Assembly: GCF_030269605.1 (NCBI RefSeq)
Contig: NZ_BSTQ01000009.1
Span: forward strand, 62,001 to 126,000
Source: Lentzea sp. NBRC 105346
Lineage (GTDB): Bacteria; Actinomycetota; Actinomycetes; Mycobacteriales; Pseudonocardiaceae
DNA length: 64,000 bases
Direction of reading: 5' to 3'
In this document: in pieces, positions 17,209 through 25,874 of the stretch
Numbering within the stretch: the stretch's first letter is position 1
Layout: every line of letters starts with the position of its first letter
Translations under genes and position numbers: made by a program
The notes under the pieces: model-generated
Told to the model about the DNA's origin: nothing
Databases searched by the model: none
What the model saw: only the letters and a program-made list of their open reading frames with translations

Positions 17209-17730
17209 ATGACCGATCCCGACCAGATCCTCAGCCAGTACGAGGGCAAGCTGGCCGAGGCGCAGCGCAAGAGTGATGCGATCCGCGAGAGCCTCGCGAA
17301 CCTGCGCGTGACCGAGCGCAGTGCGGACGGGCAGATCACCGTCACGGTGAACGACGCGGGCAATCTCGTGGACCTGAAGCTCGGCAATGCGTTGCAGCGC
17401 AAGGACGGCGACACCGTCGGCCAGGAAGTGTTGCGCGTCGTGCAGGCCGCACAGAGTCGCGTCGCGACTGCAGTGCAGGAGGCCCTGTCACCGGTGTTGG
17501 GCGGTGACTCAGAGGCGATGCATTTCATGGTGGACAAGCTGCGCAGCGCACAGCCACCTCCTCCGCCGCAGTACGTTGCGGGCGGCGGTGGGTACGGCTC
17601 TGGCCAGCCCCGGCTCGGCTCGCTTGAGGACGATGCGCCGCCTCCACCTCCGCCGCCACGGGCTCGCCCGCCGCGACCACATCGGGGCGACGATGACGGT
17701 GACTTCAGCGACGAGGGCTTCCTGCGATGA
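17209..17730 (+). CDS. YbaB/EbfC-family protein (T7SS cassette 1)
   Basis: A 173-residue protein. Residues 1-105 match YbaB/EbfC nucleoid-associated proteins: a first helix QILSQYEGKLAEAQRKSD, beta strands GQITVTVNDAGNLVDLKLG, then a helix ending near 105. The tail is a Pro-rich, disordered region (PPPPPQ, PPPPPPPRARPPRPH) with an acidic end. EbfC-like proteins of this type often head clusters with WXG/EspC-type T7SS substrates in actinomycetes. Here it overlaps the next gene by 4 nt (ATGA). The same order recurs at 54305, which supports a joint function. Confidence 0.85.
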   Translation: MTDPDQILSQYEGKLAEAQRKSDAIRESLANLRVTERSADGQITVTVNDAGNLVDLKLGNALQRKDGDTVGQEVLRVVQAAQSRVATAVQEALSPVLGGDSEAMHFMVDKLRSAQPPPPPQYVAGGGGYGSGQPRLGSLEDDAPPPPPPPRARPPRPHRGDDDGDFSDEGFLR

Positions 17731-18029
17731 ACTACCGGATCAGTCCCGAGGAGATGGAAGCCCACTCGAAGAAGCTGAGCGACGTCGGTGACCGCGTCAA
17801 CACGGCGTTGGGGGCCGGCGAGGCATCCTCACACCCGGAGGCATTCGGCCTGCTCGGCATCCCGTTGATGGGGATTTGCTCGGCCGCGCAGTTCATGGCG
17901 ATGAATGTGCTCCGTGATGCGGCTGAGGCCGCGCTCGACCACGTGAAGCGGGTTGACGCCTGGCGCGAGGACGTCAAGAACAACGAGGAAACCCAGACCG
18001 CCGTGTTCGACGGGATGTACAACGAATGA
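17727..18029 (+). CDS. EspC-like (WXG100-superfamily) T7SS protein
   Basis: A 100-residue, all-helical protein (MNYRISPEEMEAHSKKLSDV). It resembles the ESX EspC/DUF2580-type family: an N-terminal helix, a Gly/Pro turn (FGLLGIPLMG), and a long second helix ending DAWREDVKNNEE. The canonical Trp-x-Gly is not present. Such proteins are secreted by, or act as partners for, type VII secretion substrates. Both ends overlap neighbouring genes by 4 nt (ATGA), so the cassette is coupled. No T7SS machinery (EccC, EccD and so on) lies in this window. Confidence 0.75.
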   Translation: MNYRISPEEMEAHSKKLSDVGDRVNTALGAGEASSHPEAFGLLGIPLMGICSAAQFMAMNVLRDAAEAALDHVKRVDAWREDVKNNEETQTAVFDGMYNE

Positions 18030-19138
18030 GCTCGAATCCTCTCGTCCGCAAGGGCGAGGAAACAGCCGCTACCGAGGGCGCGGGGCTCTTCCACGATGCC
18101 ACCGAAGCGGTGAAGGGTTTCTCGGAAGGCCATTGGGCCGAAGGCTTGCTCAACGCGGGCGGAGCGATCGCCGGCGTCGCCGGGTTCATGGTGGACCCGA
18201 TCGCGGGCCTGATCAGCGCCGGCTTCGGCTGGCTGATCGAGCACGTCGACTTCCTGCGTGAGCCGCTCGACTGGCTCACCGGCGACCAGCAGACCCTCGA
18301 CGGCATGTCGAAGACCTGGTCCTCGGTCTCCAGTTACATGGAGGAGACCGCCACCCTGCTCAAGGATGCGGTCCAGAGGGACACCGCGTCCTGGCAGGGT
18401 AAGGACTCTGAGAATTACCGGGAGTTCGGCGTCGAGCGTGCCGATGTCTACGGCACGGTGTCCACAGTCGCCCGCGGCATGTCGATGCTGATCACGCTGT
18501 GCAAGACGATCCTCAAGGTGGTCCGCGACATCGTGCGTGACCTCATCAGTGAGGCGGTTGCGAAGCTGATCAGCATTTGCATCCGCTGGGCGCCCGCGGT
18601 GGCCGCGTTCGGCGCGGGTGTGGCCGGCGCGATCGCCGAGGCGGTGCCGACCGCGATCAAGTACGCCAACAAAGCGCTGGACTGGTGTCGCAAGCTCACC
18701 AAGGCGTTCGGCAAAGCGGGAGGCTTGTTCAAACACCTCGACAGCCTCCTCGAACGGGCGCAGAAGTTCCTGACGAAGAGTGGCGACAACCTTGCCGCCA
18801 CGTTCAAAGCTACTCAGGCCGCTGATGCTCGACGGGTTAACGACTATGTCAACCGTGGCGACACGGGTATTCCGTTCGGCATGATCGGCCGAGACGCGGT
18901 CAAGGAGGCCAAGCAGGTCGTCATCGATGGCACTACCGGTCTGCCCGGACAGTTCCTCCGCAAGGAAGGGCTTGAGTTCGGCAAGGAAGTCGCCAAGGGA
19001 TTCGACCAGTGGCAGGAGTCCGGCTCGCCGTGGAAGACCTGGCGCGAACTGAAGCAGGAGGAGTTGCAGAAGGACGCTGAAAAGCGCGTTGAGGCTCAGC
19101 AAACCGAGGCACGACGCCGAGAGCGGGAGCAAAAGTGA
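18026..19138 (+). CDS. Large WXG-type T7SS substrate without recognisable toxin domain
   Basis: A 370-residue protein. Residues 20-200 match the N-terminal module of the RHS protein at 55101: a Gly-rich hydrophobic hairpin (GGAIAGVAGFMVDPIAGLIS), LIEHVDFLREPLDWLTGD and a WXG-like turn (SWQGKDSENYREF). Hydrophobic helices follow at about 150-220. The C-terminus is a short basic and acidic helical region ending in coiled coil (EKRVEAQQTEARRRER) with no known toxin fold. It may be a toxin of unknown type, a structural partner, or a substrate whose toxin tip was lost. No immunity gene is evident unless the next membrane protein plays that part. Confidence 0.72.
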   Translation: MSSNPLVRKGEETAATEGAGLFHDATEAVKGFSEGHWAEGLLNAGGAIAGVAGFMVDPIAGLISAGFGWLIEHVDFLREPLDWLTGDQQTLDGMSKTWSSVSSYMEETATLLKDAVQRDTASWQGKDSENYREFGVERADVYGTVSTVARGMSMLITLCKTILKVVRDIVRDLISEAVAKLISICIRWAPAVAAFGAGVAGAIAEAVPTAIKYANKALDWCRKLTKAFGKAGGLFKHLDSLLERAQKFLTKSGDNLAATFKATQAADARRVNDYVNRGDTGIPFGMIGRDAVKEAKQVVIDGTTGLPGQFLRKEGLEFGKEVAKGFDQWQESGSPWKTWRELKQEELQKDAEKRVEAQQTEARRREREQK

Positions 19139-20079
19139 TCAAGCTCCTCCACAAGCTGATCGCCTTCCTGATCGTCCCCCTACTCGGGTACCTGGTCGGT
19201 GCGACGATCTTCATCCAGTTCTACGACGAGATCGAGACCGGTGATCTCGCCAACGCCGAGTACGTCGCGGTCGCGAGGAGTTGTGAGCGGCAGGGCCCGC
19301 TGACACTGCGCGGATTCGGCTACTGGTGGGAGTGTCGGGCAGACGTCACGAGGGTGGCCGAAAACGTCACCCGGACGATGAGCACTCGCGGGTTTCTCAG
19401 GCCCGAGCACATCGGGAAGAAGGTGGCCGTCAATACCACTCGTGCCGGCCGCGAGATCGTTCCGGAGGAGCGCCCGTACCAGGGGCTGGGAGGGTTTCTC
19501 CTCATCCCGTTCGGCATCCTGTGGCTCTTCGTGATCGCTTACGTGGCGAACCCGTTGCTGAGGAAGTACGTCCCGAAGCCGGGCGATCGAGTCGAGCCAC
19601 CGGAACCGCAGCCGGAGGTCGAGGAGGAACCCAGTCGTGAGGTATTCGTCTGGGGCGGCCGCAAACGCTGGTTGAAGGGGCCGTGGCTGTGGCTCGTCAT
19701 GACGTTCTCCGCTTTCGTCGCAGTGAACTTCGCGGAATCAGCGTTCAAGTGGCACAACGACATCAGTTTGATCATCTTCCTGACGTTTGCCTGTGTGCCG
19801 GTTCTGCTCATCGCCAACGGGTTGCGCCGTTTCGTTTTCGCCCCGGACATCGGGATCTCGCCGGAGGGGCTGGCCTGGGGCAAGAAGAAGCTGACCTGGT
19901 CCGAAGTGCAGTGGGTGCACCTGTCAGCGAAGAACGTGCTGTCGATCCAGCCGCACATCGGTGAAGTGGTGCGGATCGGCAGGTTCGGCGCCGAGCAAGC
20001 GACTCGTATACATGTGGCGATGGGGCATTTCAGCCGCGTTCCGTACACGCGTGAGGATGGCTCCGTACCGGTCACCTGA
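19135..20079 (+). CDS. Four-helix membrane protein (DUF6346-like) after T7SS cassette 1
   Basis: A 314-residue membrane protein. TM helices are at about 5-29, 121-143, 182-203 and 210-231. An extracytoplasmic loop after the first TM carries ARSCERQGPLTLRGFGYWWE and CRADV, a Cys pair typical of actinobacterial DUF6346-type proteins. The linker at 150-170 is Pro/Glu-rich (EPPEPQPEVEEEPSR). The C-terminal domain (about 235-314) is soluble and beta-rich, resembling a PH-like fold (LTWSEVQWVHLSAKN). ATG 19135 overlaps the upstream stop, so it belongs to the cassette. It could be an immunity protein, but this is speculative. Confidence 0.7.
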   Translation: MIKLLHKLIAFLIVPLLGYLVGATIFIQFYDEIETGDLANAEYVAVARSCERQGPLTLRGFGYWWECRADVTRVAENVTRTMSTRGFLRPEHIGKKVAVNTTRAGREIVPEERPYQGLGGFLLIPFGILWLFVIAYVANPLLRKYVPKPGDRVEPPEPQPEVEEEPSREVFVWGGRKRWLKGPWLWLVMTFSAFVAVNFAESAFKWHNDISLIIFLTFACVPVLLIANGLRRFVFAPDIGISPEGLAWGKKKLTWSEVQWVHLSAKNVLSIQPHIGEVVRIGRFGAEQATRIHVAMGHFSRVPYTREDGSVPVT

Positions 20080-20148
20080 GCGTCATGGTGGGCCATAACT
20101 CGCAAGCCAGCACGGGTACCCGCCGCTTGGCCGATCGGCTACAGAAGG

Positions 20149-20177
20149 TTGACAGGCTGGACGCTGGACTCTAGACA
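20149..20177 (+). promoter_or_regulatory. Near-consensus promoter, leaderless start of the beta-helix gene
   Basis: TTGACA (20149-20154) and TAGACA (20172-20177) are separated by 17 bp, close to the principal sigma factor consensus in actinomycetes. Transcription would begin about 20184, only a couple of bases before ATG 20186, so the mRNA should be leaderless. There is no Shine-Dalgarno sequence. Confidence 0.7.
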
Positions 20178-20185
20178 TCCGAGGT

Positions 20186-22624
20186 ATGGCGGCTCCGGCG
20201 GTGATGCTTGCGGTGACTCTCGTGGTTGGCGGACTGATGCCCGTTGGGGCTGGCGGTCCAGCGACTATCTACGTTTCGCCTAGTGGGAACGACGCTGCAC
20301 CGGGCACGAAGGCGCAGCCGGTGAAAACGTTGGTCAAAGCTCGTGACCTGGCGAGAACCCGCAGTGCTCCGATGACTGTGGAGATCGCTGGCGGCACCTA
20401 CCGGCTGACGGCACCACTGGAGCTGGACGCGCGCGACCACGACGTCACGTACCAGGCGGCACCGGGGGAGCGGCCGCTGATCAGTGGCGGTGTGCGGGTC
20501 ACCGGTTGGCGGAAGGACGGCGACCTGTGGTCGGCGCCCGCGCCGAAGCAGCTGAAGAACACGCGGCAGCTCTACGTCGACGGGGCGCGGGCGCAGCGGG
20601 CCAGGGGGCAGGTGGCGGTCACGGCTACCGCTACCGGGTACGAAGGTGATGTCCAGTGGCGCAACCCGAGTGACGTCGAGTTCGTGTACACCGGCGGCGA
20701 CGGGTTGTGGGCCAACTGGTACGGGCTTGGGCCCTGGACCGAGGCGCGCTGTCCGGTGCAGAGCGTCGATCAACGGAAGATCACGATGGCGCAGCCGTGC
20801 TGGGACAACTCGACCAAGCGGCCGCTCGATCCGGATCATCCGACGCGGTCCATTCACGAGGTTGGGCCCGGTGACCTCCACGCCGGCCGGAAGCCCGCGT
20901 ATGTGGAGAACGCGTTCGAGTTCCTGGACGAGCCAGGTGAGTGGTACTTCGATCGAAAGGCCCGAAGGATCTACTACCTGCCTCGGCCCGGTGAGGATCT
21001 CGCGAAGGCCGACGTCGAGGTGCCGGTGCTGGAAAAGCTGGTGAACGTCAACGGGAGTAAGAACCTCACGTTCGACGGACTGCGGTTCGCCTACGCCACG
21101 TGGTTGCGGCCCAGTAGCGGTGAAGGGTTGTCGGAGATTCAGGCGACCATCTCGCTCACCGGCGCGAAAGCGTATGACACACAAGGGTTGTGTCACCGCA
21201 TCGCCGGCGGGACGTGTCCGTTCGGCGCGTGGACCAAGGGGCCCGGCAACGTGTCGGTTGAGCACGCCGACAAAGTGAGGTTCCTGAACGACGACTTCGT
21301 GCACCTTGGGGCGGCTGGGCTCGACCTCGGGCACGGCGCCAGCAACATCACGGTGCGGGACAGCGTCTTCACCGACATCTCGGGCAACGGGGTGCAGATC
21401 GGTGACGTCGACCAACCGGAACCGAAGGACCCCAAGGACATCACGCACCACATCGACGTGAACAACAACCACCTTTACGCGCTGCCGGTGGAGTTCCGCG
21501 GCGGGGTGGCGATCTTCAACGGGTACACGCAGCACACGACGATCGCGCACAACCAGATCGACCACACGGCGTACAGCGGCATCTCCACCGGGTGGGGTGG
21601 CTGGCTCGACAAGGTGAAGGAGCCCGGTCAGCCGAACATCAGCGGCGACAACAAGATCGCGGACAACCTCATCTTCGACCACATGCTCGTGCTGTCCGAC
21701 GGGGCCGGGATCTACAACAACGGCGCGACCGGTGGTACCGAGATCAGCGGCAACGTCGTGCGCGACCAGCGCGGGCCTGGGCACGGGATCTACACCGACA
21801 ACGGGTCGAGCAACATCACCATCAAGGGCAACGTCCTCGTCGGCAACGCGCACGACTGGGCCGGGCTGCGCAAGAACTACCGCGACAACGACGGCTCGTA
21901 CTGGCCGATGAACATCGTCGACAACTACTGGCAGCAGGGCGATCCCGACAAGGCCGTCAAGGGTGCCACGATCAAGGGCAACCGCATCATCGCCACGATC
22001 AAGGACGCGCCGAAGTCCATTGTGGACAACGCTGGTGTGCAGCACAAGGAGGTGCTGAGCCGCGATATCGGCAAGCCGGGCGTCCCAGCGGCGATCGACC
22101 GGGTGTCGGCGTACGGCGGCGACGGGTTCGCCTACGTGGCGTGGACCAGGCCGGTGTACGACGGCGGGAGCGACATCACGTCGTACACGGTCGAGGTGGC
22201 GGGTAAGCGGCTCACCGTGACCGACATCGACAAGCTCGGGTACGTCAAGGTGCCCGGACTGACGAACGGCACCAGCTACGACGTGAAGGTCACGCCGAAC
22301 AACGGGAAGGGCGCGGGCATTCCGGCGGTGACGTCCGTGAAGCCGGCCGCCAAGACCGTGACGGTGCCGGGGGCGCCGGAGAACGTGCACGTGAACTACG
22401 GCGACGGCAAGGCGACGGTCTACTTCTCGCCGCCCGCCAAGGACGGTGGCAGTCCGGTGATCGCCTACACGGTCACCGGGATCGACGGTCAGCAGGTGGT
22501 CGGGCGCAAGGTGTTGCTGCGGAAGAAGGACACCTTCGTGGTGATCAGCGGTGTCCCCAGCGGCACGAAGTTCACCGTCACGGCGACCAATGAGGCGGGG
22601 ACCGGGCCGGGCGCGGCGGGGTAG
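20186..22624 (+). CDS. Secreted right-handed beta-helix protein with two FN3 domains
   Basis: An 812-residue exported protein. A signal peptide covers residues 1-26. The pectate-lyase-like start IYVSPSGNDAAPGTKAQPV leads into a long parallel beta-helix (to about 630) with stacked turns such as NITVRDSVFTDISGNGVQIG, HTTIAHNQIDHTAYSG and GTEISGNVVRDQRGPGHG. Two fibronectin type III domains follow (about 633-715 and 725-812, e.g. YVAWTRPVYDGGSDITSYTV). It probably binds or cleaves extracellular polysaccharide. The catalytic residues cannot be named, so the reaction is open. It is transcribed alone from the promoter at 20149. Confidence 0.85.
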   Translation: MAAPAVMLAVTLVVGGLMPVGAGGPATIYVSPSGNDAAPGTKAQPVKTLVKARDLARTRSAPMTVEIAGGTYRLTAPLELDARDHDVTYQAAPGERPLISGGVRVTGWRKDGDLWSAPAPKQLKNTRQLYVDGARAQRARGQVAVTATATGYEGDVQWRNPSDVEFVYTGGDGLWANWYGLGPWTEARCPVQSVDQRKITMAQPCWDNSTKRPLDPDHPTRSIHEVGPGDLHAGRKPAYVENAFEFLDEPGEWYFDRKARRIYYLPRPGEDLAKADVEVPVLEKLVNVNGSKNLTFDGLRFAYATWLRPSSGEGLSEIQATISLTGAKAYDTQGLCHRIAGGTCPFGAWTKGPGNVSVEHADKVRFLNDDFVHLGAAGLDLGHGASNITVRDSVFTDISGNGVQIGDVDQPEPKDPKDITHHIDVNNNHLYALPVEFRGGVAIFNGYTQHTTIAHNQIDHTAYSGISTGWGGWLDKVKEPGQPNISGDNKIADNLIFDHMLVLSDGAGIYNNGATGGTEISGNVVRDQRGPGHGIYTDNGSSNITIKGNVLVGNAHDWAGLRKNYRDNDGSYWPMNIVDNYWQQGDPDKAVKGATIKGNRIIATIKDAPKSIVDNAGVQHKEVLSRDIGKPGVPAAIDRVSAYGGDGFAYVAWTRPVYDGGSDITSYTVEVAGKRLTVTDIDKLGYVKVPGLTNGTSYDVKVTPNNGKGAGIPAVTSVKPAAKTVTVPGAPENVHVNYGDGKATVYFSPPAKDGGSPVIAYTVTGIDGQQVVGRKVLLRKKDTFVVISGVPSGTKFTVTATNEAGTGPGAAG

Positions 22625-22634
22625 ATTCGCCCGC

Positions 22635-23090
22635 GTGGATGTCCTGGGCTGGCGCGGAACCCTCGTGCGGGGGTTCCGCGTGCTCGGCGTCCAGGTCGAC
22701 GCGGTGGTGGAGATCGACGAGCAGGCGCACGCGCGGCGGGGCGAGCCGATGCTGGACCACGACACCCTCGCGATGTGGGAGTGGCCGGGCAGCGCTGCGC
22801 CCAGTGTGACGAAGCTGGTCGGCGTGCTGAGCCGGGAACCCGACTGGCGCAAGGGACTCAGGGCCGTGGGCCGGATGCGCGGCTTCTGCGCCGGGGCGAT
22901 CGTCGGCCGGGACGACGAGGCGTGCCGGTTGGAGTGCGCGTACTTCGGGGTGAGCATCCTCGACGCCGACGGCGAGCTGATCCAAGCCGGTAGTGCCGAG
23001 AGGGCACCGCGGGCGCGACGCAGGACGCTCGACCGGTGGGTCGAGGAGCTGGCCTACGGCAGGTTGATCGACGACGGGGTGCTCGCGTAG
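22635..23090 (+). CDS. Hypothetical protein
   Basis: A 151-residue cytosolic protein, start GTG 22635 (VDVLGWRGTLVRGFRVLGVQ), 10 bp after the preceding stop. It has a mixed alpha/beta pattern: a beta-like start, DHDTLAMWEWPGS, GFCAGAIVGRDDEACRL and ECAYFGVSILDADGEL. The C-terminus is basic then helical. No known domain is recognised. Its 3' end overlaps the convergent TGT-like gene by 37 bp. Confidence 0.6.
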   Translation: MDVLGWRGTLVRGFRVLGVQVDAVVEIDEQAHARRGEPMLDHDTLAMWEWPGSAAPSVTKLVGVLSREPDWRKGLRAVGRMRGFCAGAIVGRDDEACRLECAYFGVSILDADGELIQAGSAERAPRARRRTLDRWVEELAYGRLIDDGVLA

Positions 23091-24082
23091 CGCCACGCGT
23101 TGAGGAACGGCGGCGTGCGCCAGTCAGGGAGCTCGGCCTGGATCTCGGTGTGCAGGGCCGCGGCCATGTTGCAACGCTCCCGCCACGCCAGCGCCCGCTC
23201 CGGCACGCTGAGCAGCTGATCGCGCAGCAATCCCATGAGTTCAAGGGAATGCCGGAACGCGACGGAGGGTGCCGTGGCCAGCCAGTCGAGGGTGCGGCCG
23301 TTGCACGTCGTGCACTCGCACTCCCACAGGTGGCTGAGATCCGGCGTCAGCTGGACGGCGGCGGCCAGCTTGTCCACCGACACGTAGCTCAGGAAGTGCG
23401 GCGAGAAGGCGGCCACGGCCGGTCGGTGGAACCCGCCGCCGGTGGACACCGGGTAGATGTGGCGCAACCCCGTCGTGGTGCCGACCGCGGCGGCCATGGC
23501 GCCGTGGCACAGCGCGCCGAGGGCGGAGACATCGGACCGCAGCAGGACGACCGGGACGCCCACCGACAACAGTTCGAGCAGGCCGGTCACGACCGCGCGG
23601 ACGCCCAGCGGGTCAGCGGCATGTTCCAACGCGACCGCGATCGGGACCTCGGCGAACGCCACCTCGTGGAGCAGGATCTCCCGGTCCTGCTGGACTTTCA
23701 GCCAGTCGGCGTGCAGCGGCAGCGTCGCGATGAAGCCCGGACCCAGCCGCATCGTGCGGTGCAGGATCGTTTGCAGGCCGCGGATGTCGAGTTTGGCTAC
23801 GTAACCCGAATCGGTGAGAACTCGGCCTTGCTGGCACAGCAGCCATGTCCGGTCGAACGCCGCGCGCGCCGGTTTGCGGTGGTTGCCGGCGTACAGCTGG
23901 GCGTCGCACAACACCGGCCGCTCGTAGCCGCGTGCCCGTAGTTCCTGGGCTTTCGTGACCGCGCGGGGTCCCGAGATGACGAGTCCGCCCGCCAGCTCCG
24001 CGGCCTGGTCCGCGTCCTTGACCGTGCACTGGACCAGCAGTGTGCCGTCCACAAGAACCAGGCTAACGAGCGCGCCGGGCAC
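23054..24082 (-). CDS. tRNA-guanine-transglycosylase-like (TGT-fold) protein, substrate unknown
   Basis: A 342-residue protein (start GTG 24082). Several elements recall queuine/archaeosine TGTs. LTDSGYVAKLDI lies where TGT has the catalytic D-S-G-G-x-Q motif (Asp plus Ser-Gly kept, second Gly and Gln lost). Near the C-terminus, WECECTTCNGR has the C-x-C-x2-C zinc pattern. A His follows 18 residues later in AFRHSLELMGLLRDQL, which parallels TGT's I-H-N-L-x-Y-Y-x-x-L-M-x-x-L-R. The second catalytic Asp region (D-x-x-D-C-x-x-P-T-R) is not recognisable. It is not a normal Tgt and may act on another nucleobase or be inactive. Only 12 bp separates its start from the next, divergent gene. Confidence 0.5.
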   Translation of the reverse strand: MPGALVSLVLVDGTLLVQCTVKDADQAAELAGGLVISGPRAVTKAQELRARGYERPVLCDAQLYAGNHRKPARAAFDRTWLLCQQGRVLTDSGYVAKLDIRGLQTILHRTMRLGPGFIATLPLHADWLKVQQDREILLHEVAFAEVPIAVALEHAADPLGVRAVVTGLLELLSVGVPVVLLRSDVSALGALCHGAMAAAVGTTTGLRHIYPVSTGGGFHRPAVAAFSPHFLSYVSVDKLAAAVQLTPDLSHLWECECTTCNGRTLDWLATAPSVAFRHSLELMGLLRDQLLSVPERALAWRERCNMAAALHTEIQAELPDWRTPPFLNAWRYASTPSSINLP

Positions 24083-24094
24083 CCGTACGGTTTG

Positions 24095-25063
24095 ATGTCG
24101 GCCGTGCGTGCCCAGGACTGCACAGTTTTCGACCGCGTCCGCCTGCTCGCCGGCTGGGTCGGGGCGGGCAGAGCGGTGACCGCTCGTGCGGTCCTGCGGC
24201 CCGCGGACGTGCCCCAGGCCGCGGACGCCCTCGGGATCGGCGTGCCGATGCGGATCCGCAGTGCCGCCGAACTGCCCGAGCTGCACGCGCCGTGGACCGC
24301 CGCGCTCGCGCTGGGCGTCATCCGGATTCGCGAGGGCAGGGCGACCCGCGGCTTCGACGCCGAGCTCGACGAGCGCGACTGGCTCGTTGCACTCGCGGCC
24401 GTCGCGGGCGACCTCCTCGACGACGAGGAAGGCGACGACGCCACGAGGATCTGCCGGCGGACACTCCACGAGCTGGACGACGGGGCGCCGGCGTGCCGGT
24501 TCGACCCCGCGTTGCTCGATCTTCTGCACGACTTCGGCGCGATCGACGAGGAAGCCCGGCTCACGTCGCTGGGCACCGTGGCCGCCGAGCACTTAATGCC
24601 ATACCACGCGGTGGATCTCGTGCCCGCGCACCGGATCTGCCTGCTGCGCATCACCCTGCGGTATGTGCGGCCGAGCTGCTGGCGGAAGATCCTGGTGCCC
24701 GCGACGTTCACGCTCGGGTACGTGCACCAGATCGTCCAGGTCGCGATGTCGTGGGACGAGGACGCCCCGCACGTGTTCACCGTGGGGCGCAGGCAGTTCG
24801 ACGCCACCGGCCACGACGACATCTCCATCGGCGAGGCGTTCACCGTGGCGCGGCGGACCGTGGTCTACGACTTCGGTGCCGAGTACCGGCACGAGATCAC
24901 GCTCGAACGGGTCGAGGAGGCGGTGCCGGGGCAGCAGTACCCGTACTGCGTCGCCAGCGCGTCGCCGTGCGACCTCGACGACGTGAACCGCGAGCTCGCC
25001 TGGCTGACACCGAAGCCTGAATTGGAGATCAACCTCGGCGTGGCGTTGCGCCGTTCGGGCTAA
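24095..25063 (+). CDS. PRiA4b ORF-3-like (IS1096 passenger TnpR-type) domain protein
   Basis: A 322-residue protein; ATG 24095 is preferred over TTG 24092. The C-terminal half matches the plasmid pRiA4b ORF-3 / IS1096 passenger family: ICLLRITLRYVRPSCWRKIL, LVPATFTLGYVHQIVQVAM, VYDFGAEYRHEITLERV and YPYCVASASPCDLDDVN. The first 180 residues are an unrelated acidic, helical region (LLDDEEGDDATRICR). In this family the domain has no proven activity, and many chromosomal members are not in insertion sequences; no transposase or terminal repeat is seen here. The next gene follows after 20 bp. Confidence 0.75.
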   Translation: MSAVRAQDCTVFDRVRLLAGWVGAGRAVTARAVLRPADVPQAADALGIGVPMRIRSAAELPELHAPWTAALALGVIRIREGRATRGFDAELDERDWLVALAAVAGDLLDDEEGDDATRICRRTLHELDDGAPACRFDPALLDLLHDFGAIDEEARLTSLGTVAAEHLMPYHAVDLVPAHRICLLRITLRYVRPSCWRKILVPATFTLGYVHQIVQVAMSWDEDAPHVFTVGRRQFDATGHDDISIGEAFTVARRTVVYDFGAEYRHEITLERVEEAVPGQQYPYCVASASPCDLDDVNRELAWLTPKPELEINLGVALRRSG

Positions 25064-25083
25064 CGCGTGTCAGCCTCCCGCGC

Positions 25084-25719
25084 GTGCGGACCAGGTTGAC
25101 GCCGATCCAGCAGGCGGTGGTGGACACCGGCCGCTCGCTCCCTCAGCTCAAGGACCCGCTGGAGGTCGAGCTGACCATCAGCGCGTGCCTGAACAAGCTC
25201 GCCGCCGACGAGCAGCTGTGGGACGCCGTCGTGCGGCACCTCGCGACCGTGCCCAGCCGGCGCAGCCAGGCGCTGCTGCGGGCGCTGCAGGGACTGTTGC
25301 CCGGCCGGCCCAGTGAGTGGGCCGCGCACGCGGCCGACACGGCCGGCGCCAACGAGCCGCCATGGGACCTCGGGAAGCTGACCTTTGGAGAGTGCTGGAT
25401 CGGCGACCGGTCTGTCGAGGCCGGGTACCTCGTCCTGTTCACGACCTACGCCTACGACGAGCCGCACGCCATGGTGTTCATGATCGACGAGATCAGCGGC
25501 AGCATCGTCCGGCACGCCTTCCTCACCCGTGAGGTCGAGGACACGCGGGTCCGGTTGGCCGAACAGGTGCAGCTGCACTCGATCAGTGCCGAGGCGGCGC
25601 ACTGGCTGCTCGGCAGGAGCTACGACCGCTTCGAGAGGCGGCCTGGCCTGGGTGTCAGCGTCGACGTGCACCACACCCGGCTGGTCGCGAGGCGGCGGAT
25701 CGGCCTCGCGTTGCGCTGA
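25084..25719 (+). CDS. Hypothetical protein
   Basis: A 211-residue cytosolic protein (GTG 25084, MRTRLTPIQQAVVDTGRSLP). The N-terminal half is helical (VELTISACLNKLAADEQLWD, SRRSQALLRALQGLL). The C-terminal half is beta-rich (EAGYLVLFTTYAYDEPHAMV, MVFMIDEISGSIVRHAFLT). No domain is recognised. It lies 20 bp after the ORF-3-like gene on the same strand and shares the strong terminator at 25719-25754, so the two probably form an operon. Confidence 0.65.
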   Translation: MRTRLTPIQQAVVDTGRSLPQLKDPLEVELTISACLNKLAADEQLWDAVVRHLATVPSRRSQALLRALQGLLPGRPSEWAAHAADTAGANEPPWDLGKLTFGECWIGDRSVEAGYLVLFTTYAYDEPHAMVFMIDEISGSIVRHAFLTREVEDTRVRLAEQVQLHSISAEAAHWLLGRSYDRFERRPGLGVSVDVHHTRLVARRRIGLALR

Positions 25720-25754
25720 CGCCGGGCGACCATGGCGAAGTGGTCACCCGGCGT
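25719..25754. terminator. Strong hairpin terminator after 25084 gene
   Basis: Arms of 13 bp (25719-25731 and 25742-25754, 12 of 13 paired) enclose a 10-nt loop. The hairpin begins on the last base of the upstream stop codon. There is no clear U-run, as is usual for actinomycete terminators. It can work from either strand. Confidence 0.75.
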
Positions 25755-25780
25755 CGTTCATGGCGCCCGTTCGACGTTCA

Positions 25781-25800
25781 GATTCGAACTATTTCGAATC
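25781..25800. promoter_or_regulatory. Perfect palindrome GATTCGAA-4-TTCGAATC
   Basis: A perfect 8-bp inverted repeat with a 4-bp spacer lies in an AT-rich gap (25755-25874) between two 3' ends. No start codon lies close downstream on either strand, so its use as an operator is doubtful. It may be a protein-binding site or part of a terminator region. Confidence 0.4.
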
Positions 25801-25874
25801 GGTGAGCGGCGCAGGTTTTTGTTAAGTTTGTTTACGTTCGCCATTTCCCCAGCTCCCCCGTGAGCCGTGCTTTG

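Noticed and set aside
20171-22957. 928-residue minus-strand frame opposite the beta-helix gene
   Set aside because: Shadow frame. The plus strand has a signal peptide, beta-helix turns and FN3 domains and a clear promoter.
24095-25063. Insertion sequence, because of the IS1096-passenger-type domain
   Set aside because: No transposase gene or terminal inverted repeats were found nearby. The domain is common in ordinary chromosomal genes.
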